Shown here piece after piece: positions 9,054-21,533 of a stretch of DNA of 64,000 bases (its first letter is position 1; every line of letters begins with the position of its first letter). The notes beneath the pieces were generated by a model. The model searched no databases, was not told the DNA's origin, and saw nothing but the letters and a program-made list of their open reading frames with translations. The position numbers and the translations under genes are program-made. This DNA comes from Duganella sp. BJB480 (GTDB lineage: Bacteria > Pseudomonadota > Gammaproteobacteria > Burkholderiales > Burkholderiaceae_D): assembly GCA_003416985.1 (NCBI GenBank), contig QVIN01000005.1:62001-126000 (forward strand), read 5' to 3'.

Positions 9054-9827
9054 ATGTGCCAACTTCTAGGAATGAACTGCAATGTCCCGACCGACATTGT
9101 GTTCAGCTTTACCGGCTTCGCCATGCGCGGCGGCCAGACCGATACCCACCACGACGGCTGGGGCATCGCCTTTTTCGAGGGCGCCGGCGTGCGCCATTTC
9201 GTCGACCACCAGGCCGCGATCGCCTCGCCCATCGCCGAGCTGATCAAACGCTACCCGATCAAGTCCACCAACGTCATCGCCCACATCCGCAAGGCCACGC
9301 AGGGCCAGGTGGCGCTGGAGAACTGCCATCCCTTCGTGCGCGAGCTGTGGGGCCAGTACTGGGTGTTCGCCCACAACGGCGACCTCAAGGAGTTCGCGCC
9401 CGTGCTCAACGGCGCCTACCGCCCGGTCGGCAGCACCGACAGCGAGCTGGCCTTCTGCTACATTTTGCAGCATCTGCGCGCCCGCTTCGGCGAGCAACGC
9501 CCGCCGCTGGCCGAGCTGCGCGCCGCGCTGGCCGACATGACGCGCGAGATCGCAGGCTACGGCACCTTCAACATGCTGCTGTCGTCCGGCGGCGAGCTGT
9601 TCGCTCACTGCTCGACCAATTTGTACTACCTGGTGCGCCAATATCCGTTCGACACGGCCAGGCTGTCGGACGAGGATGTCAGCGTCGATTTCTCGCAGGT
9701 GACCACGCCCAACGACCGCGTGGCCATCATCGTCACCCAGCCCCTGACCACCAACGAGCGGTGGACGGCCTTCGCCGCCGGCGAGCTGAAACTGTTCATC
9801 GACGGCGTTCCGCAGGCCGAAAGCTGA
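9054..9827 (+). CDS. Class II glutamine amidotransferase, YafJ family
   Basis: This cytosolic Ntn-type amidotransferase of 257 residues begins MCQLLGMNCN, so Cys2 becomes the N-terminal nucleophile after Met removal. The family motifs GGQTDTHHDGWGIAF, HIRKATQG and FAHNGDL are in place, the last two being the glutamine-binding loops. YafJ proteins carry only the glutaminase domain; the acceptor substrate is unknown. No classical ribosome binding site is seen, because a hairpin occupies that region. The gene stands alone between DUF3567 and the EAL-HDOD gene. Confidence 0.9.
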   Translation: MCQLLGMNCNVPTDIVFSFTGFAMRGGQTDTHHDGWGIAFFEGAGVRHFVDHQAAIASPIAELIKRYPIKSTNVIAHIRKATQGQVALENCHPFVRELWGQYWVFAHNGDLKEFAPVLNGAYRPVGSTDSELAFCYILQHLRARFGEQRPPLAELRAALADMTREIAGYGTFNMLLSSGGELFAHCSTNLYYLVRQYPFDTARLSDEDVSVDFSQVTTPNDRVAIIVTQPLTTNERWTAFAAGELKLFIDGVPQAES

Positions 9828-9915
9828 GCCAAATTATCCAAGACAGGGCTAGATATTGCTGTCAGAATATTAGTACGGCGAAATATCAGCCCCATGTTTT
9901 GTACTGACAGAAGCG

Positions 9916-11196
9916 ATGATCGATCTTACCCTACACGATACCGGCCCCCGGAGCCTGCGCGTGCGCGAGTTCTATCTGGGGCGCCAGCCCATCCTGGACC
10001 GCAATCAGACCGTGTTCGGCTATGAGTTGCTTTTCCGCAACGCCCCGGTCGGCCCGGCCCACATCACCAATGAATTGTCGGCCACGGCCGCGGTGATCGC
10101 GCACGCCTCGCAGCTGGGCATGGAAAAGACCATCGGCGACGCGCTCGGCTTCGTCAATGTGGATGCTGACGTGCTGATGACCGACATCTTTTCCTTCCTG
10201 CCGCGCGAAAAAGTGGTGCTGGAAGTGGCAGAGAGCATGCCGCTGACGCCGCAGGTGCTGGCGCGCATGACGGACCTGGCCGGCCACGGCTTCCGCTTCG
10301 CGCTGGACGACTTCAGCGGCGACGGCGCCAACATGGCCGCGCTGCTGCCGCTGACCGAATATGTGAAGATGGACATGCGCGCGCTGCCGCCGTCCACGCT
10401 GGCCAGGCTGGCCCCGCGCTTCCAGCAGGACCAGAAGAAGCTGGTGGCGGAAAAGGTCGAGACCCGCGACGAATTCAAGACCTGCCTGGACCTGGGCTTC
10501 GATTACTTCCAGGGCTATTACTTCTCCAAGCCGGTCATCATGAGCGGCAAGAAGCTGTCGCCGTCGCAGCTGGCGGTGATGGAGCTGATGACCCTGGTCA
10601 CCTCGGACGCCGACAACCAGGAAATCGAGCGCGCCATCAAGCGCGACGTGTCGCTGGCGCTGAACCTGCTGCGCCTGGTGAACACGCCGGCGGTCGGCGC
10701 GCGCCAGCGCATCGATTCGCTGAGCCAAGCGGTGACGATACTGGGCCGCCGCCAGCTGCAGCGCTGGCTGCAGATCATGCTGTACGCCGAACCGAGCAAG
10801 CGCGGCCACAGCATGACGCCGCTGCTGATGCTGGCCACCACGCGCGGCCGCCTGCTGGAACTGTTGGCCGGCAAGCTGCGCCCCAGCCACCGCCATGTGG
10901 CCGATATCGCCTTCACGGTCGGCATCATGTCGCTGATGGACACGCTGTTCGGCATGCCGATGGCCGAGATCCTGGCGCAGATCCCGGTCAACGACGAGGT
11001 GTCGCAAGCCTTGCTGCACCGCGCTGGCTTCTTCGGCGACCTGCTCAAGCTGGCCGAATGCATCGAACGCATCGAGGACATGGACGACCAGATCATGCCG
11101 GCGCTGAACGACCTCGCCATCTCCACCGATGAACTGGTGGAGCTGGAGATGTCGGCCTTCGAATGGAGCGACAACGTGGTGCGCTACGCGCTGTAA
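9916..11196 (+). CDS. EAL-HDOD domain protein (YuxH-type signalling protein)
   Basis: The first 200 residues form an EAL-like domain (REFYLGRQPILDRNQTVFGYELLFR). The last 220 form an HDOD domain (DVSLALNLLRLVNTPAVGARQRIDSLSQAVTILGRRQLQRWL). The signature glutamate motif is YELLF instead of EALLR, and the later catalytic residues do not match an active c-di-GMP phosphodiesterase, so a binding or adaptor role is more likely. HDOD proteins are usually linked to stress, motility or cell-cycle signalling. The gene is alone, with a 5' region of about 90 bp rich in small inverted repeats. Confidence 0.88.
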   Translation: MIDLTLHDTGPRSLRVREFYLGRQPILDRNQTVFGYELLFRNAPVGPAHITNELSATAAVIAHASQLGMEKTIGDALGFVNVDADVLMTDIFSFLPREKVVLEVAESMPLTPQVLARMTDLAGHGFRFALDDFSGDGANMAALLPLTEYVKMDMRALPPSTLARLAPRFQQDQKKLVAEKVETRDEFKTCLDLGFDYFQGYYFSKPVIMSGKKLSPSQLAVMELMTLVTSDADNQEIERAIKRDVSLALNLLRLVNTPAVGARQRIDSLSQAVTILGRRQLQRWLQIMLYAEPSKRGHSMTPLLMLATTRGRLLELLAGKLRPSHRHVADIAFTVGIMSLMDTLFGMPMAEILAQIPVNDEVSQALLHRAGFFGDLLKLAECIERIEDMDDQIMPALNDLAISTDELVELEMSAFEWSDNVVRYAL

Positions 11197-11231
11197 CGCA
11201 CCACCGCATCAGCTCACCACCTGCGGGCGGG

Positions 11232-11609
11232 TCACGTTGCGTGGCCCGCGCCCGGCCAGTGCTTGTGCAGCTCGGGATCGGTCTGCATCTCCCACAGCGC
11301 CAGCACCACCACGGCGATGCCCACCACCACCGAGTTCCACATCAGCTCGCGGTTGTCGGCGATCCGCAGCACCCACGGGGACACCGCGATCCATATCCCC
11401 ACCAGCAAATTCAGCACCACAGCCCAGAAGTAGGTCTTGTACAGATCGAAGGCCGCCAGCAGCGCCACCACCGCGCCGGAAATGAACGCGGTCCACGCCT
11501 GGATCGACGGTATCGGATATGCAAACACCCACGGTGAAATGAAGAACCACAGCCCTAGCAGCAGGATCAGCTGATCCTGCCAGCGTTTGACGGTTGGATT
11601 GGTTGCCAT
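11232..11609 (-). CDS. SPW repeat membrane protein
   Basis: The 125-residue protein has four predicted membrane helices and two SPW motifs (FFISPWVF and WIAVSPWVL), one in each half, which defines the SPW repeat family. Function unknown. The start MATNPTVKRW at 11609 is preceded by GGAGG at good spacing; a start 18 bases upstream is less likely. It is convergent with the EAL-HDOD gene and divergent from the ABC transporter genes. Confidence 0.88.
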   Translation of the reverse strand: MATNPTVKRWQDQLILLLGLWFFISPWVFAYPIPSIQAWTAFISGAVVALLAAFDLYKTYFWAVVLNLLVGIWIAVSPWVLRIADNRELMWNSVVVGIAVVVLALWEMQTDPELHKHWPGAGHAT

Positions 11610-11708
11610 ATGCGCCTCCTTGCTCACAAGTCAAAATGCCGCCGGCTGGCGACGTTCATTCTTAGGCCGCCCGCAAACGTAAAAGTTCACTCTCCCGCTT
11701 CGATGGGC

Positions 11709-11737
11709 TTGCCATAAAAGTATCGTACCGCTATGCT
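11709..11737 (+). promoter_or_regulatory. Putative sigma-70 promoter for the ABC exporter operon
   Basis: TTGCCA (11709-11714, five of six matches) and TATGCT (11732-11737, four of six) are separated by 17 bp. Transcription would begin near 11744, which supports ATG 11772 as the translation start rather than ATG 11733, since the latter lies inside the -10 element. Confidence 0.55.
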
Positions 11738-11771
11738 TGCCGCTTATCGAAAATACACGACGGGATGGCGT

Positions 11772-12713
11772 ATGGCATCGGTTTTACTCAGCGTGAATCA
11801 AGTCTCAAAATCGTATGGCGCGCGCAAGGCGGTCGACGGCGTGTCGTTCCAGGTGCTGCAGGGCCAGACGGTCGGCCTGATCGGCCCCAACGGCGCCGGC
11901 AAGTCCACCACGGTCGGCATGATCTGCGGCCTGCTGCGCAGCGACAGCGGCGGCATCGTCATGGACGGCGAGGCCATCGGCCAGGGGCCCAGCGAGGCCA
12001 AGCGCAAGATCGGCTTCGTGCCGCAGGACCTGGCGCTGTACGAGGACCTGTCGTCGCTGGAGAACCTCAAGCTGTTCGGCGCGCTGTACGGGCTCAAGGG
12101 CGCGCTGTTGAAGCAGCGCTGCGAGCAGGCGCTGGCGCTGGTCAACCTGGCCGACCGCGCCCACGACAAGCCGTCCACCTATTCCGGCGGCATGAAGCGG
12201 CGCCTGAACATCGCCGCCGCGCTGCTGCACGATCCGCAACTGCTGATCCTGGACGAGCCCACCGTCGGCGTCGATCCGCAAAGCCGCAACGCCATCTTCG
12301 ACACGCTGGAAACGCTGAAGGCGCAGGGCCGCTCGCTGATCTACACCAGCCACTACATGGAGGAGGTGGAACGGCTGGCCGACCACATCGTCATCATCGA
12401 CCACGGCAAGGTGCTGGCCGACGAAACCCCGGCCGCGCTGTATCGCCGCTTGCCGGCCCAGGCCGCCTTGCGCGCCGAGTTGTCCGCCGCGCCGTCGGCC
12501 GCGCTGCTGTCGGGCGTGCGGGCGCTGCCCGGCGTGACCGGCGTGCAGGGCGAGGGCAACGCGCTCGACATCGGCCTGGCCGACGCCGCGCACGCGCCGG
12601 CCACGCTGGCCTGGCTGGTGGAGCAGGGCGTCACGCTGCTGCACTTCGCCACCGCCAAGACCTCGCTGGAAAACATCTTCCTCAACCTGACCGGCCGCAG
12701 CCTGCGCGACTGA
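11772..12713 (+). CDS. ABC transporter ATP-binding protein (ABC-2 exporter type)
   Basis: This is the 313-residue ATPase of a drug- or polymer-type exporter. Walker [11 protein letters not shown], the signature YSGGMKRRL and Walker [13 protein letters not shown] are intact, followed by the H-loop region [12 protein letters not shown]-terminal extension of about 80 residues is common in DrrA/CcmA-like ATPases. Start ATG 11772 ([16 protein letters not shown]) fits the upstream promoter. The permease gene follows after 11 bp, so the two form an operon closed by a hairpin plus T-tract at 14058-14107. Substrate unknown. Confidence 0.92.
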   Translation: MASVLLSVNQVSKSYGARKAVDGVSFQVLQGQTVGLIGPNGAGKSTTVGMICGLLRSDSGGIVMDGEAIGQGPSEAKRKIGFVPQDLALYEDLSSLENLKLFGALYGLKGALLKQRCEQALALVNLADRAHDKPSTYSGGMKRRLNIAAALLHDPQLLILDEPTVGVDPQSRNAIFDTLETLKAQGRSLIYTSHYMEEVERLADHIVIIDHGKVLADETPAALYRRLPAQAALRAELSAAPSAALLSGVRALPGVTGVQGEGNALDIGLADAAHAPATLAWLVEQGVTLLHFATAKTSLENIFLNLTGRSLRD

Positions 12714-12724
12714 TAGGAATCTCC

Positions 12725-14038
12725 ATGACTGCATTGATCGCCCTGGTCCGCAAGGACCTGATCCTCTACATCAACGACAAGCGCGCGCTGATGCTGCACC
12801 TGCTGATGCCGGTCATCCTGGCGGCGTTCTTCGGTTCGCTGTTCGGCGGCGGCTCGGAAGCCAAGACCAGCAAGATCGACGTCGGCCTGGTGCAGCTGGA
12901 CCAGTCCGACAGCGGCAAGAAAATCGCGGCCGGCCTGAAAGCCGACAGCGCGCTCAATATCGTCGAGCTGAGCGCCGACGACGCCAAGGCCAGGGTCCGC
13001 GCCGGCAAGCTGCCGGTGGCCGTGGTGATCCCCGACGGCTTCGGCGAACAGGCGTCCGACGCGCTATTCGGCGGCAAGAACAAGCCACAGCTGCCGGTCT
13101 ACTACGACCCGTCGCAATCGACCGTGCTGGCCATGGTCAAGGGCCTGCTGACGCAGCAGGTGATGCAGGTGACCAGCGCCGCCGTCATGAGCCCCAAGGG
13201 CAGCAAGACCATCGAGAAGCAGCTCGACGCGCTGAGCGCCAGCACCGCCAACAATCCCGACAACGCGCAGTTGGGCGATTTCCTCACCAGCCTGAAGAAG
13301 TTCCAGGACCAGCGCGCCGCCGCCGAGGCCGAGAAGGAGGCCGCCGCCAAGGCCAGCGGCAAGCCGGCGCCGGCCGCCGAACCGGTCGGCATGACCATGC
13401 CCTACACCACGCAGGACCAGGCGCTCAGCAGCGGTCCCAAGTACAACGGCTACGCGCATTCGTTCGCCGGCATGGGCGTGCAGTTCATCCTGTTCATGGG
13501 CATCGACATGGGCGTGGGCATTTTGCTGGCGCGCCGCACCGGCGTCTGGAACCGCCTGCTGGCGGCGCCGGTGTCGCTGACCACGGTGCTGTGGGGCCGC
13601 GCCATTTCCGGCGCCCTCATCGCGATGGGCCTGATGTGCGCGATGTTCGCCTGCGCCATGCTGATCTTCAAGGTCGAGATCGGCAGCCTGGGGGGCTTCC
13701 TCGGCATCGCGGCCAGCTTCTCGCTGATGACGGCGGCCTTCGGCCTGCTGATCGCCGCCTTCGGCAAGACACCGGAAGCGGCGCGCGGCATCGCCGTCTT
13801 CGCCACGCTGATCATGGTGATGCTGGGCGGCGCCTGGGTGCCGTCGTTCGTGTTCCCGGAATGGGTGCAGCAGGCGACGCTGCTGGTGCCGACGCGCTGG
13901 GCGATCGACGGCTTCGACGCCGTCACCTGGCGCGGCCTGGGCCTGGAAGGCGCGCTGATGCCGATCGCCGTGCAACTGGGCTTCGCGGCCGTGTTTGGCG
14001 GCATCGCCGATTGGAAGTTCCTCAGCGATCATAAGTAG
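12725..14038 (+). CDS. ABC-2 type transporter permease
   Basis: The 437-residue permease has one N-terminal helix (KRALMLHLLMPVILAAFFGSLF), a large extracytoplasmic domain of about 200 residues that includes an Ala/Glu/Lys-rich stretch near residue 200, and five or six C-terminal helices (from VQFILFMGIDMGVGILLARR onward). This is the YhhJ/DrrB-like ABC-2 layout. The start ATG at 12725 lies 11 bp after the ATPase stop. It is the partner of that ATPase; the substrate is not evident. Confidence 0.9.
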   Translation: MTALIALVRKDLILYINDKRALMLHLLMPVILAAFFGSLFGGGSEAKTSKIDVGLVQLDQSDSGKKIAAGLKADSALNIVELSADDAKARVRAGKLPVAVVIPDGFGEQASDALFGGKNKPQLPVYYDPSQSTVLAMVKGLLTQQVMQVTSAAVMSPKGSKTIEKQLDALSASTANNPDNAQLGDFLTSLKKFQDQRAAAEAEKEAAAKASGKPAPAAEPVGMTMPYTTQDQALSSGPKYNGYAHSFAGMGVQFILFMGIDMGVGILLARRTGVWNRLLAAPVSLTTVLWGRAISGALIAMGLMCAMFACAMLIFKVEIGSLGGFLGIAASFSLMTAAFGLLIAAFGKTPEAARGIAVFATLIMVMLGGAWVPSFVFPEWVQQATLLVPTRWAIDGFDAVTWRGLGLEGALMPIAVQLGFAAVFGGIADWKFLSDHK

Positions 14039-14057
14039 TGCTCTAGATTAAAGTTTC

Positions 14058-14107
14058 CACGAAACAATCCGATACATAAGGATACAAATCGTTTCGTGAG
14101 TTTTTTT
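14058..14107 (+). terminator. Intrinsic terminator-like hairpin ending at the next start codon
   Basis: CACGAAAC (14058-14065) pairs perfectly with GTTTCGTG (14091-14098), followed by AG and seven T (14101-14107). The large loop holds a direct repeat, GATACA-TAAG-GATACA. It probably ends the ABC operon, but the T-tract stops only one base before the ATG at 14109. Confidence 0.6.
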
Positions 14108-14108
14108 A

Positions 14109-14741
14109 ATGCCGTTATCCGTCAGAGCGCTGATCGCGCATTGCGTGAACCAGGTGATCCGTCAGTACTACCCTGAGCAATATTGTTCGTTGTGCCACGT
14201 TTACGCCGTCATCGGCTCCAACCTGGCCAGCATCGTGCTGGGCAGGGTGTACCGGCCGGTGGCGGGGCTGGCCGCGGTCGATTGCGGCGGCGGCCAGTTG
14301 ATGCGCATGATGGACAACGACGCCTTCGCCAATCCGGCCGGCGGCTCCTATCACTGCTGGATCGAATCGGCCGACGACCTGATCGCCGAATGCGAAGTGA
14401 TTGATTTGACGTTCCGTCACAACCACGTCTACGCGGTCAAGAACGGCTACGGCTGGCAGCGCGAACTGCCGCCGGATTTCCTGTGGGGGCCGCGCAGCAG
14501 CATCGTGGTGCAGGCGCCGCCCGACGCCGTTCCATTGGCCTTCCCCGACGGCACCGTATGGCTGCATGAAACCGACGAGGGCTGGCAGTGGATGACGCAG
14601 CAGTTGCTGGCGCATCAGAACGCCTTCGTGGCGCTGACGGCGGAGGCCCTGAGATTGTTCCAGGCCAGCCTGCCGCCGCAGTCCACGCTGCTGGCGAAGC
14701 CAGCCAGCGCGATGGCCACCATGGCGGTGGCCGAACTCTGA
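14109..14741 (+). CDS. Hypothetical protein with a possible transglutaminase/papain-like Cys-His-Asp triad
   Basis: The 210-residue protein has no signal peptide or membrane helix. Residues 26-53 (CSLCHVYAVIGSNLASIVLG then YRPVAG) are followed by SYHCWIE (His82) and VIDLTFRH (Asp99). A cysteine heading a helix, a His before an aromatic in a WIE strand and an Asp on the next strand is the order of transglutaminase-like and papain-like enzymes, so Cys29-His82-Asp99 is a candidate triad. This is inference from pattern, not a family match. The ATG comes directly after the T-tract of a terminator-like hairpin, with only GAG as a weak ribosome site. Its stop lies 1 bp from the convergent metH stop. 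Confidence 0.6.
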   Translation: MPLSVRALIAHCVNQVIRQYYPEQYCSLCHVYAVIGSNLASIVLGRVYRPVAGLAAVDCGGGQLMRMMDNDAFANPAGGSYHCWIESADDLIAECEVIDLTFRHNHVYAVKNGYGWQRELPPDFLWGPRSSIVVQAPPDAVPLAFPDGTVWLHETDEGWQWMTQQLLAHQNAFVALTAEALRLFQASLPPQSTLLAKPASAMATMAVAEL

Positions 14742-14742
14742 A

Positions 14743-18531
<3,789 letters not shown>

Positions 18532-18585
18532 TTGTTACTTTCTGAGATCATGGGCGAGCGCGCCGGGGATGGCTGGCGGCCTAAA

Positions 18586-18614
18586 ATTATACGGCATCGC
18601 GGAACTTGCTTCAG
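18586..18614 (-). promoter_or_regulatory. Possible promoter for metH
   Basis: A perfect TATAAT on the minus strand (18586-18591) lies 17 bp from CTGAAG (18609-18614), which matches only three of six -35 positions. The leader to the metH ATG would be about 48 nt. Confidence 0.4.
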
Positions 18615-18769
18615 CGGACCGCCTCAGCGCAGCAACAATCTGCCAAATTTGCTTGTTTTTACATCGCGCAGCATTGCGACACACAGCGATACCGGGGCGC
18701 TACAGTGCGCAATCCGCCTGCAACATGGGGCCGCGAGAATGGACTCCCCTCCATTCACCGCGCGCCACG

Positions 18770-19609
18770 ATGAAAATCACCGTCATAATTTCGGCGCACC
18801 GCAAAGGACGCGAGCTCGAATGCGTGCTGACCGGCTACGCCATGCAAAGCCGCAGGCCCGATCAGGTCATCATCGCGCAGGACGGGCGCGATCCCGCGAT
18901 TGGCGCCGCGCTGGAGGCGGTGCGGCGGCGAGGCTGGACCATCCCGCTGCTGTACCAGAACCAGGAGCAGCGCGGCTTCGGCAAGTACCGGGCCCTCAAC
19001 CGCGCGGTGCTGGCCGCCAGCGGCGACCTGCTGCTGTTCACCGACGGCGACTGTATCCCGCGCGACGACTACGTGGCCAACTTCGTGCGGCTGATGCGGC
19101 GGGGGATATTCCTGTCGGGCGGCAGCCATGTCAGCATCCCGGAAGCCTACCACCTGCGGCACGACCTGCTGGAGGCGGTGCGCGACCAGAGCCTATTCGA
19201 TTACCGTCACCTGCGCGCGATACCGGGTTTTAGCAAGAGCGCGAACCGGCTGATCCGCAACCGCTGGCTGGCGCGCGCGCTGGACCTGCTCACACAGCGC
19301 AACGCCTTCAGCGGCTCCAACAGCTGCGCCTGGCGCGACGATGTGCTGGCGGTGGGCGGTTTCGACGAGCGGATGGCTTACGGAGGCGGCGACCTGAACA
19401 TGGGACTGCGGTTGAACCACATCGGCGTGCGCGGCGTGCGTGCGCGGCATACGCTGGTCAGCCTGCACCTGGACCATGGCCGCAGCTACTACTGCGCCGA
19501 CCTGGAGCGCGCCAACCACGACTGGAACCGGCAAGTGCGTCAAAGCCGCCTGGTGCTGCCGCGCGAGTCGCGGATTTGCGACGAGTCGCTTTTCAACCTG
19601 CCGGCGTAG
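18770..19609 (+). CDS. Glycosyltransferase family 2 protein
   Basis: The 279-residue protein opens with the GT-A fold signature MKITVIISAHRKGREL. It has the nucleotide-binding acidic pair in IIAQDG and the metal-binding DGD at residues 92-94 (LLLFTDGDCIPRDD). Later motifs FSGSNSCAWRDDVLAVGGFDE and YGGGDLNMGLRL match the galactosyltransferase-like C-terminal region. It is soluble and would transfer a sugar during glycan synthesis; donor and acceptor are unknown. No other glycan genes are nearby. Its 3' end overlaps the convergent TetR gene by 17 bases. Confidence 0.88.
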   Translation: MKITVIISAHRKGRELECVLTGYAMQSRRPDQVIIAQDGRDPAIGAALEAVRRRGWTIPLLYQNQEQRGFGKYRALNRAVLAASGDLLLFTDGDCIPRDDYVANFVRLMRRGIFLSGGSHVSIPEAYHLRHDLLEAVRDQSLFDYRHLRAIPGFSKSANRLIRNRWLARALDLLTQRNAFSGSNSCAWRDDVLAVGGFDERMAYGGGDLNMGLRLNHIGVRGVRARHTLVSLHLDHGRSYYCADLERANHDWNRQVRQSRLVLPRESRICDESLFNLPA

Positions 19610-20225
19610 GTCTCGGCGTCGCGCCGGCGAAGAACATTTCGGTGGCGCGCTTGACCATCGCGCGGATTTCTTGCGGCGACAGCGGCGGCGGGTTGCGCTG
19701 GTATAGGCGCACGTCGGCTTCCGCCGTCAGCAGCGCCAGGAACTGCTGCGCGGTCACCTGCGGATCGGCCCTGCGGATGTCGCCGCGCTCCATGGCGCCC
19801 GACAGCACCGCCGCCAGCGTTTCCACCGAAGTCCTGGGACCGGCGTCGTAGAAGAGTTGCCCGACGTCCGAGCGGCCCGACTCGGCCACCACCATGCGGT
19901 AGACCGCCAGCGCGCTCTTGTCGTTGGCCAGCACGCCCAGCATCCGCACGCCGAAATGCTCCAGCGCCGCCTCCAGCCCGGCCAGACTCATCGGCGCGGT
20001 CGACAGTTCCCGCGTCGCGTCGGCCAGGTGGCCGGTGGCGCACGATTCCACGACCGCCATGAACAACGCCTCCTTGGACGGGAAGTAGCCGTACAGCGTG
20101 ACTTTCGATCCTCCCCAGCGCTTGGCCACCTCGCTCATCGTCGCGCCTTCATAACCTGCCTCCTGAAACAGCGCATCGGCTGCCTCGACGATGGCCTGGC
20201 GGCGCGCCTCGGTACGTACCTTCAT
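19593..20225 (-). CDS. TetR/AcrR family transcriptional regulator
   Basis: The N-terminal TetR helix-turn-helix is clear in the 210-residue protein: ARRQAIVEAADALFQEAGYEGATMSEVAKR then KVTLYGYFPSKEALF. The C-terminal ligand domain resembles the AcrR/TetR_C_7 type (NPPPLSPQEIRAMVKRATEMFF). The start at 20225 follows GGAGCAGG; an upstream in-frame ATG at 20267 lacks a site. It is divergent from a DUF3313 lipoprotein gene 146 bp away, a likely regulatory target. Confidence 0.9.
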   Translation of the reverse strand: MKVRTEARRQAIVEAADALFQEAGYEGATMSEVAKRWGGSKVTLYGYFPSKEALFMAVVESCATGHLADATRELSTAPMSLAGLEAALEHFGVRMLGVLANDKSALAVYRMVVAESGRSDVGQLFYDAGPRTSVETLAAVLSGAMERGDIRRADPQVTAQQFLALLTAEADVRLYQRNPPPLSPQEIRAMVKRATEMFFAGATPRPTPAG

Positions 20226-20274
20226 TCCTGCTCCATATCTGAACCCCGTCGTACATTTTATGCGCAAAACACGC

Positions 20275-20303
20275 TTGACAGTAGTGGCTGATCATTCAAT
20301 ACT
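20275..20303 (+). promoter_or_regulatory. Putative sigma-70 promoter for the DUF3313 lipoprotein gene
   Basis: A perfect -35 TTGACA (20275-20280) is followed after 17 bp by AATACT (20298-20303, four of six). It lies between the divergent TetR and lipoprotein genes, where a TetR operator would be expected; the spacer holds the palindrome TGATCA. Confidence 0.6.
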
Positions 20304-20371
20304 GTACGCATGTGTTCAGTTATGAAAAATCTTGGACGCCCGCCTTCTTCCCCCTCAAATAAGGTCTCGCC

Positions 20372-21034
20372 ATGCACTCATCGCTAAAAATGCAGCTTCC
20401 GCTCGTCCTCGTCCTGTGCGGCGCCATCGCCGGTTGTGCCACCTCCCAGCCGGTCCCGTATGGCGGACTGGCGTCCGCCGAGCAGCTGCGCCCCAACGCC
20501 GGCGACAAGACCGGGCGCGTTCCCTACAGCTATTCGACGGCCGTCACGCTGCGCGATTATTCGAGCATCATCATCGATCCGGTGCAGGTCTATCGCGGCC
20601 AGGACAGCCAGTTCGAAGAGGTGACGGACGACGAGAAGGCCATGCTGGCCGCTTACATGCAGGGCGAGTTCGAATCGCGGCTGCGCAACCGTCTGCGCAT
20701 CAGCCGCGACGCCGGCTGGAAAACGCTGCGCCTGAAGCTGACGCTGACCGGCGCCAAATCCAGCACGCGCTTCCTCAGCACCGTCTCGCGCTTCGACCTG
20801 GTCGGCGGCCCGTACAACATCGTCCAGAGCATCCGGGGCAAGGAGGGCGCGTTCACGGGATCGGTGAGCTACGCGGTGGAGCTGTACGACGCCAGCACCA
20901 ACCTGCTGGTGAGCGCCTACATCGCCAAGCAGTATCCGAGCCCGATGAACATCCCGGCCAGCCTGGGTACGATGGACGCGTCCAAGGCCGGCATACGGAA
21001 CGGCGCGGACGAGCTGCTCGCCGCGTTCAATTGA
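20372..21034 (+). CDS. DUF3313 family lipoprotein
   Basis: The 220-residue protein has a lipoprotein signal peptide ending in the lipobox IAGC (Cys at about residue 22). The mature part carries the DUF3313 pattern (YSSIIIDPVQVYRG then AMLAAYMQGEFESRLR). It should be anchored in the envelope; its role is unknown. It may be controlled by the divergent TetR regulator, and a TTGACA promoter lies about 70 bp upstream. The next gene begins 40 bp later. Confidence 0.85.
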   Translation: MHSSLKMQLPLVLVLCGAIAGCATSQPVPYGGLASAEQLRPNAGDKTGRVPYSYSTAVTLRDYSSIIIDPVQVYRGQDSQFEEVTDDEKAMLAAYMQGEFESRLRNRLRISRDAGWKTLRLKLTLTGAKSSTRFLSTVSRFDLVGGPYNIVQSIRGKEGAFTGSVSYAVELYDASTNLLVSAYIAKQYPSPMNIPASLGTMDASKAGIRNGADELLAAFN

Positions 21035-21074
21035 AAACATCTATACTTGCCGTTTGAAAAATTGAGGACATCCA

Positions 21075-21533
21075 ATGCGCATTTCCCTCCCACTCCGCCT
21101 GATCGCCGCCGCCGGCGCGTTGGGCCTGGCCCTGCAGGCTAACGCCGACAGTTTCGTCTCCTCGGCGTCGAGCGCCGGCTCCGCGTCCAGCGGCAGCATT
21201 TCCGATTCGCTGAACGGTTCGAGCAACAGCTCGGGCGGCGACAAGCGCAAGGTCGCCGACGGCGAGTACCGCATCATCCAGATCGCCGCCACGCCGGACC
21301 GCGCCGACCGCACCCGCGTCACGATGCAGGCCAACGATCCGCAGCAGCGCGTGGTGCTGGACCTGCCGCAGGTCACTTTCGACAAGCAGCGCCTGGCCGT
21401 CGGCGACGCGATGTACGCGCAGAACCGCGCCTACGGCATCGAGTTCGGTCGCGGCGATACGCACCAGCCGTTCTATCTGGTGCTGGCCGACGAGTGGTAC
21501 GGCGAGCTGGCTTCGCGTCCGGTCTCTCTTTGA
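21075..21533 (+). CDS. Hypothetical exported protein
   Basis: The 152-residue protein has a signal peptide (MRISLPLRLIAAAGALGLALQANA) and then a Ser/Gly-rich linker of about 35 residues. The C-terminal domain of about 90 residues starts KVADGEYRIIQIAAT and ends ELASRPVSL. I do not recognise the family. It overlaps the following DUF2145 gene in a TTGA arrangement, which suggests coupled translation and a shared envelope function. Confidence 0.75.
   Translation: MRISLPLRLIAAAGALGLALQANADSFVSSASSAGSASSGSISDSLNGSSNSSGGDKRKVADGEYRIIQIAATPDRADRTRVTMQANDPQQRVVLDLPQVTFDKQRLAVGDAMYAQNRAYGIEFGRGDTHQPFYLVLADEWYGELASRPVSL

Noticed and set aside
18532..18769. SAH or cobalamin riboswitch ahead of metH
   Set aside because: Betaproteobacterial metH genes often have one, but I could not find the conserved core sequences on the minus strand; only a TATAAT is seen.
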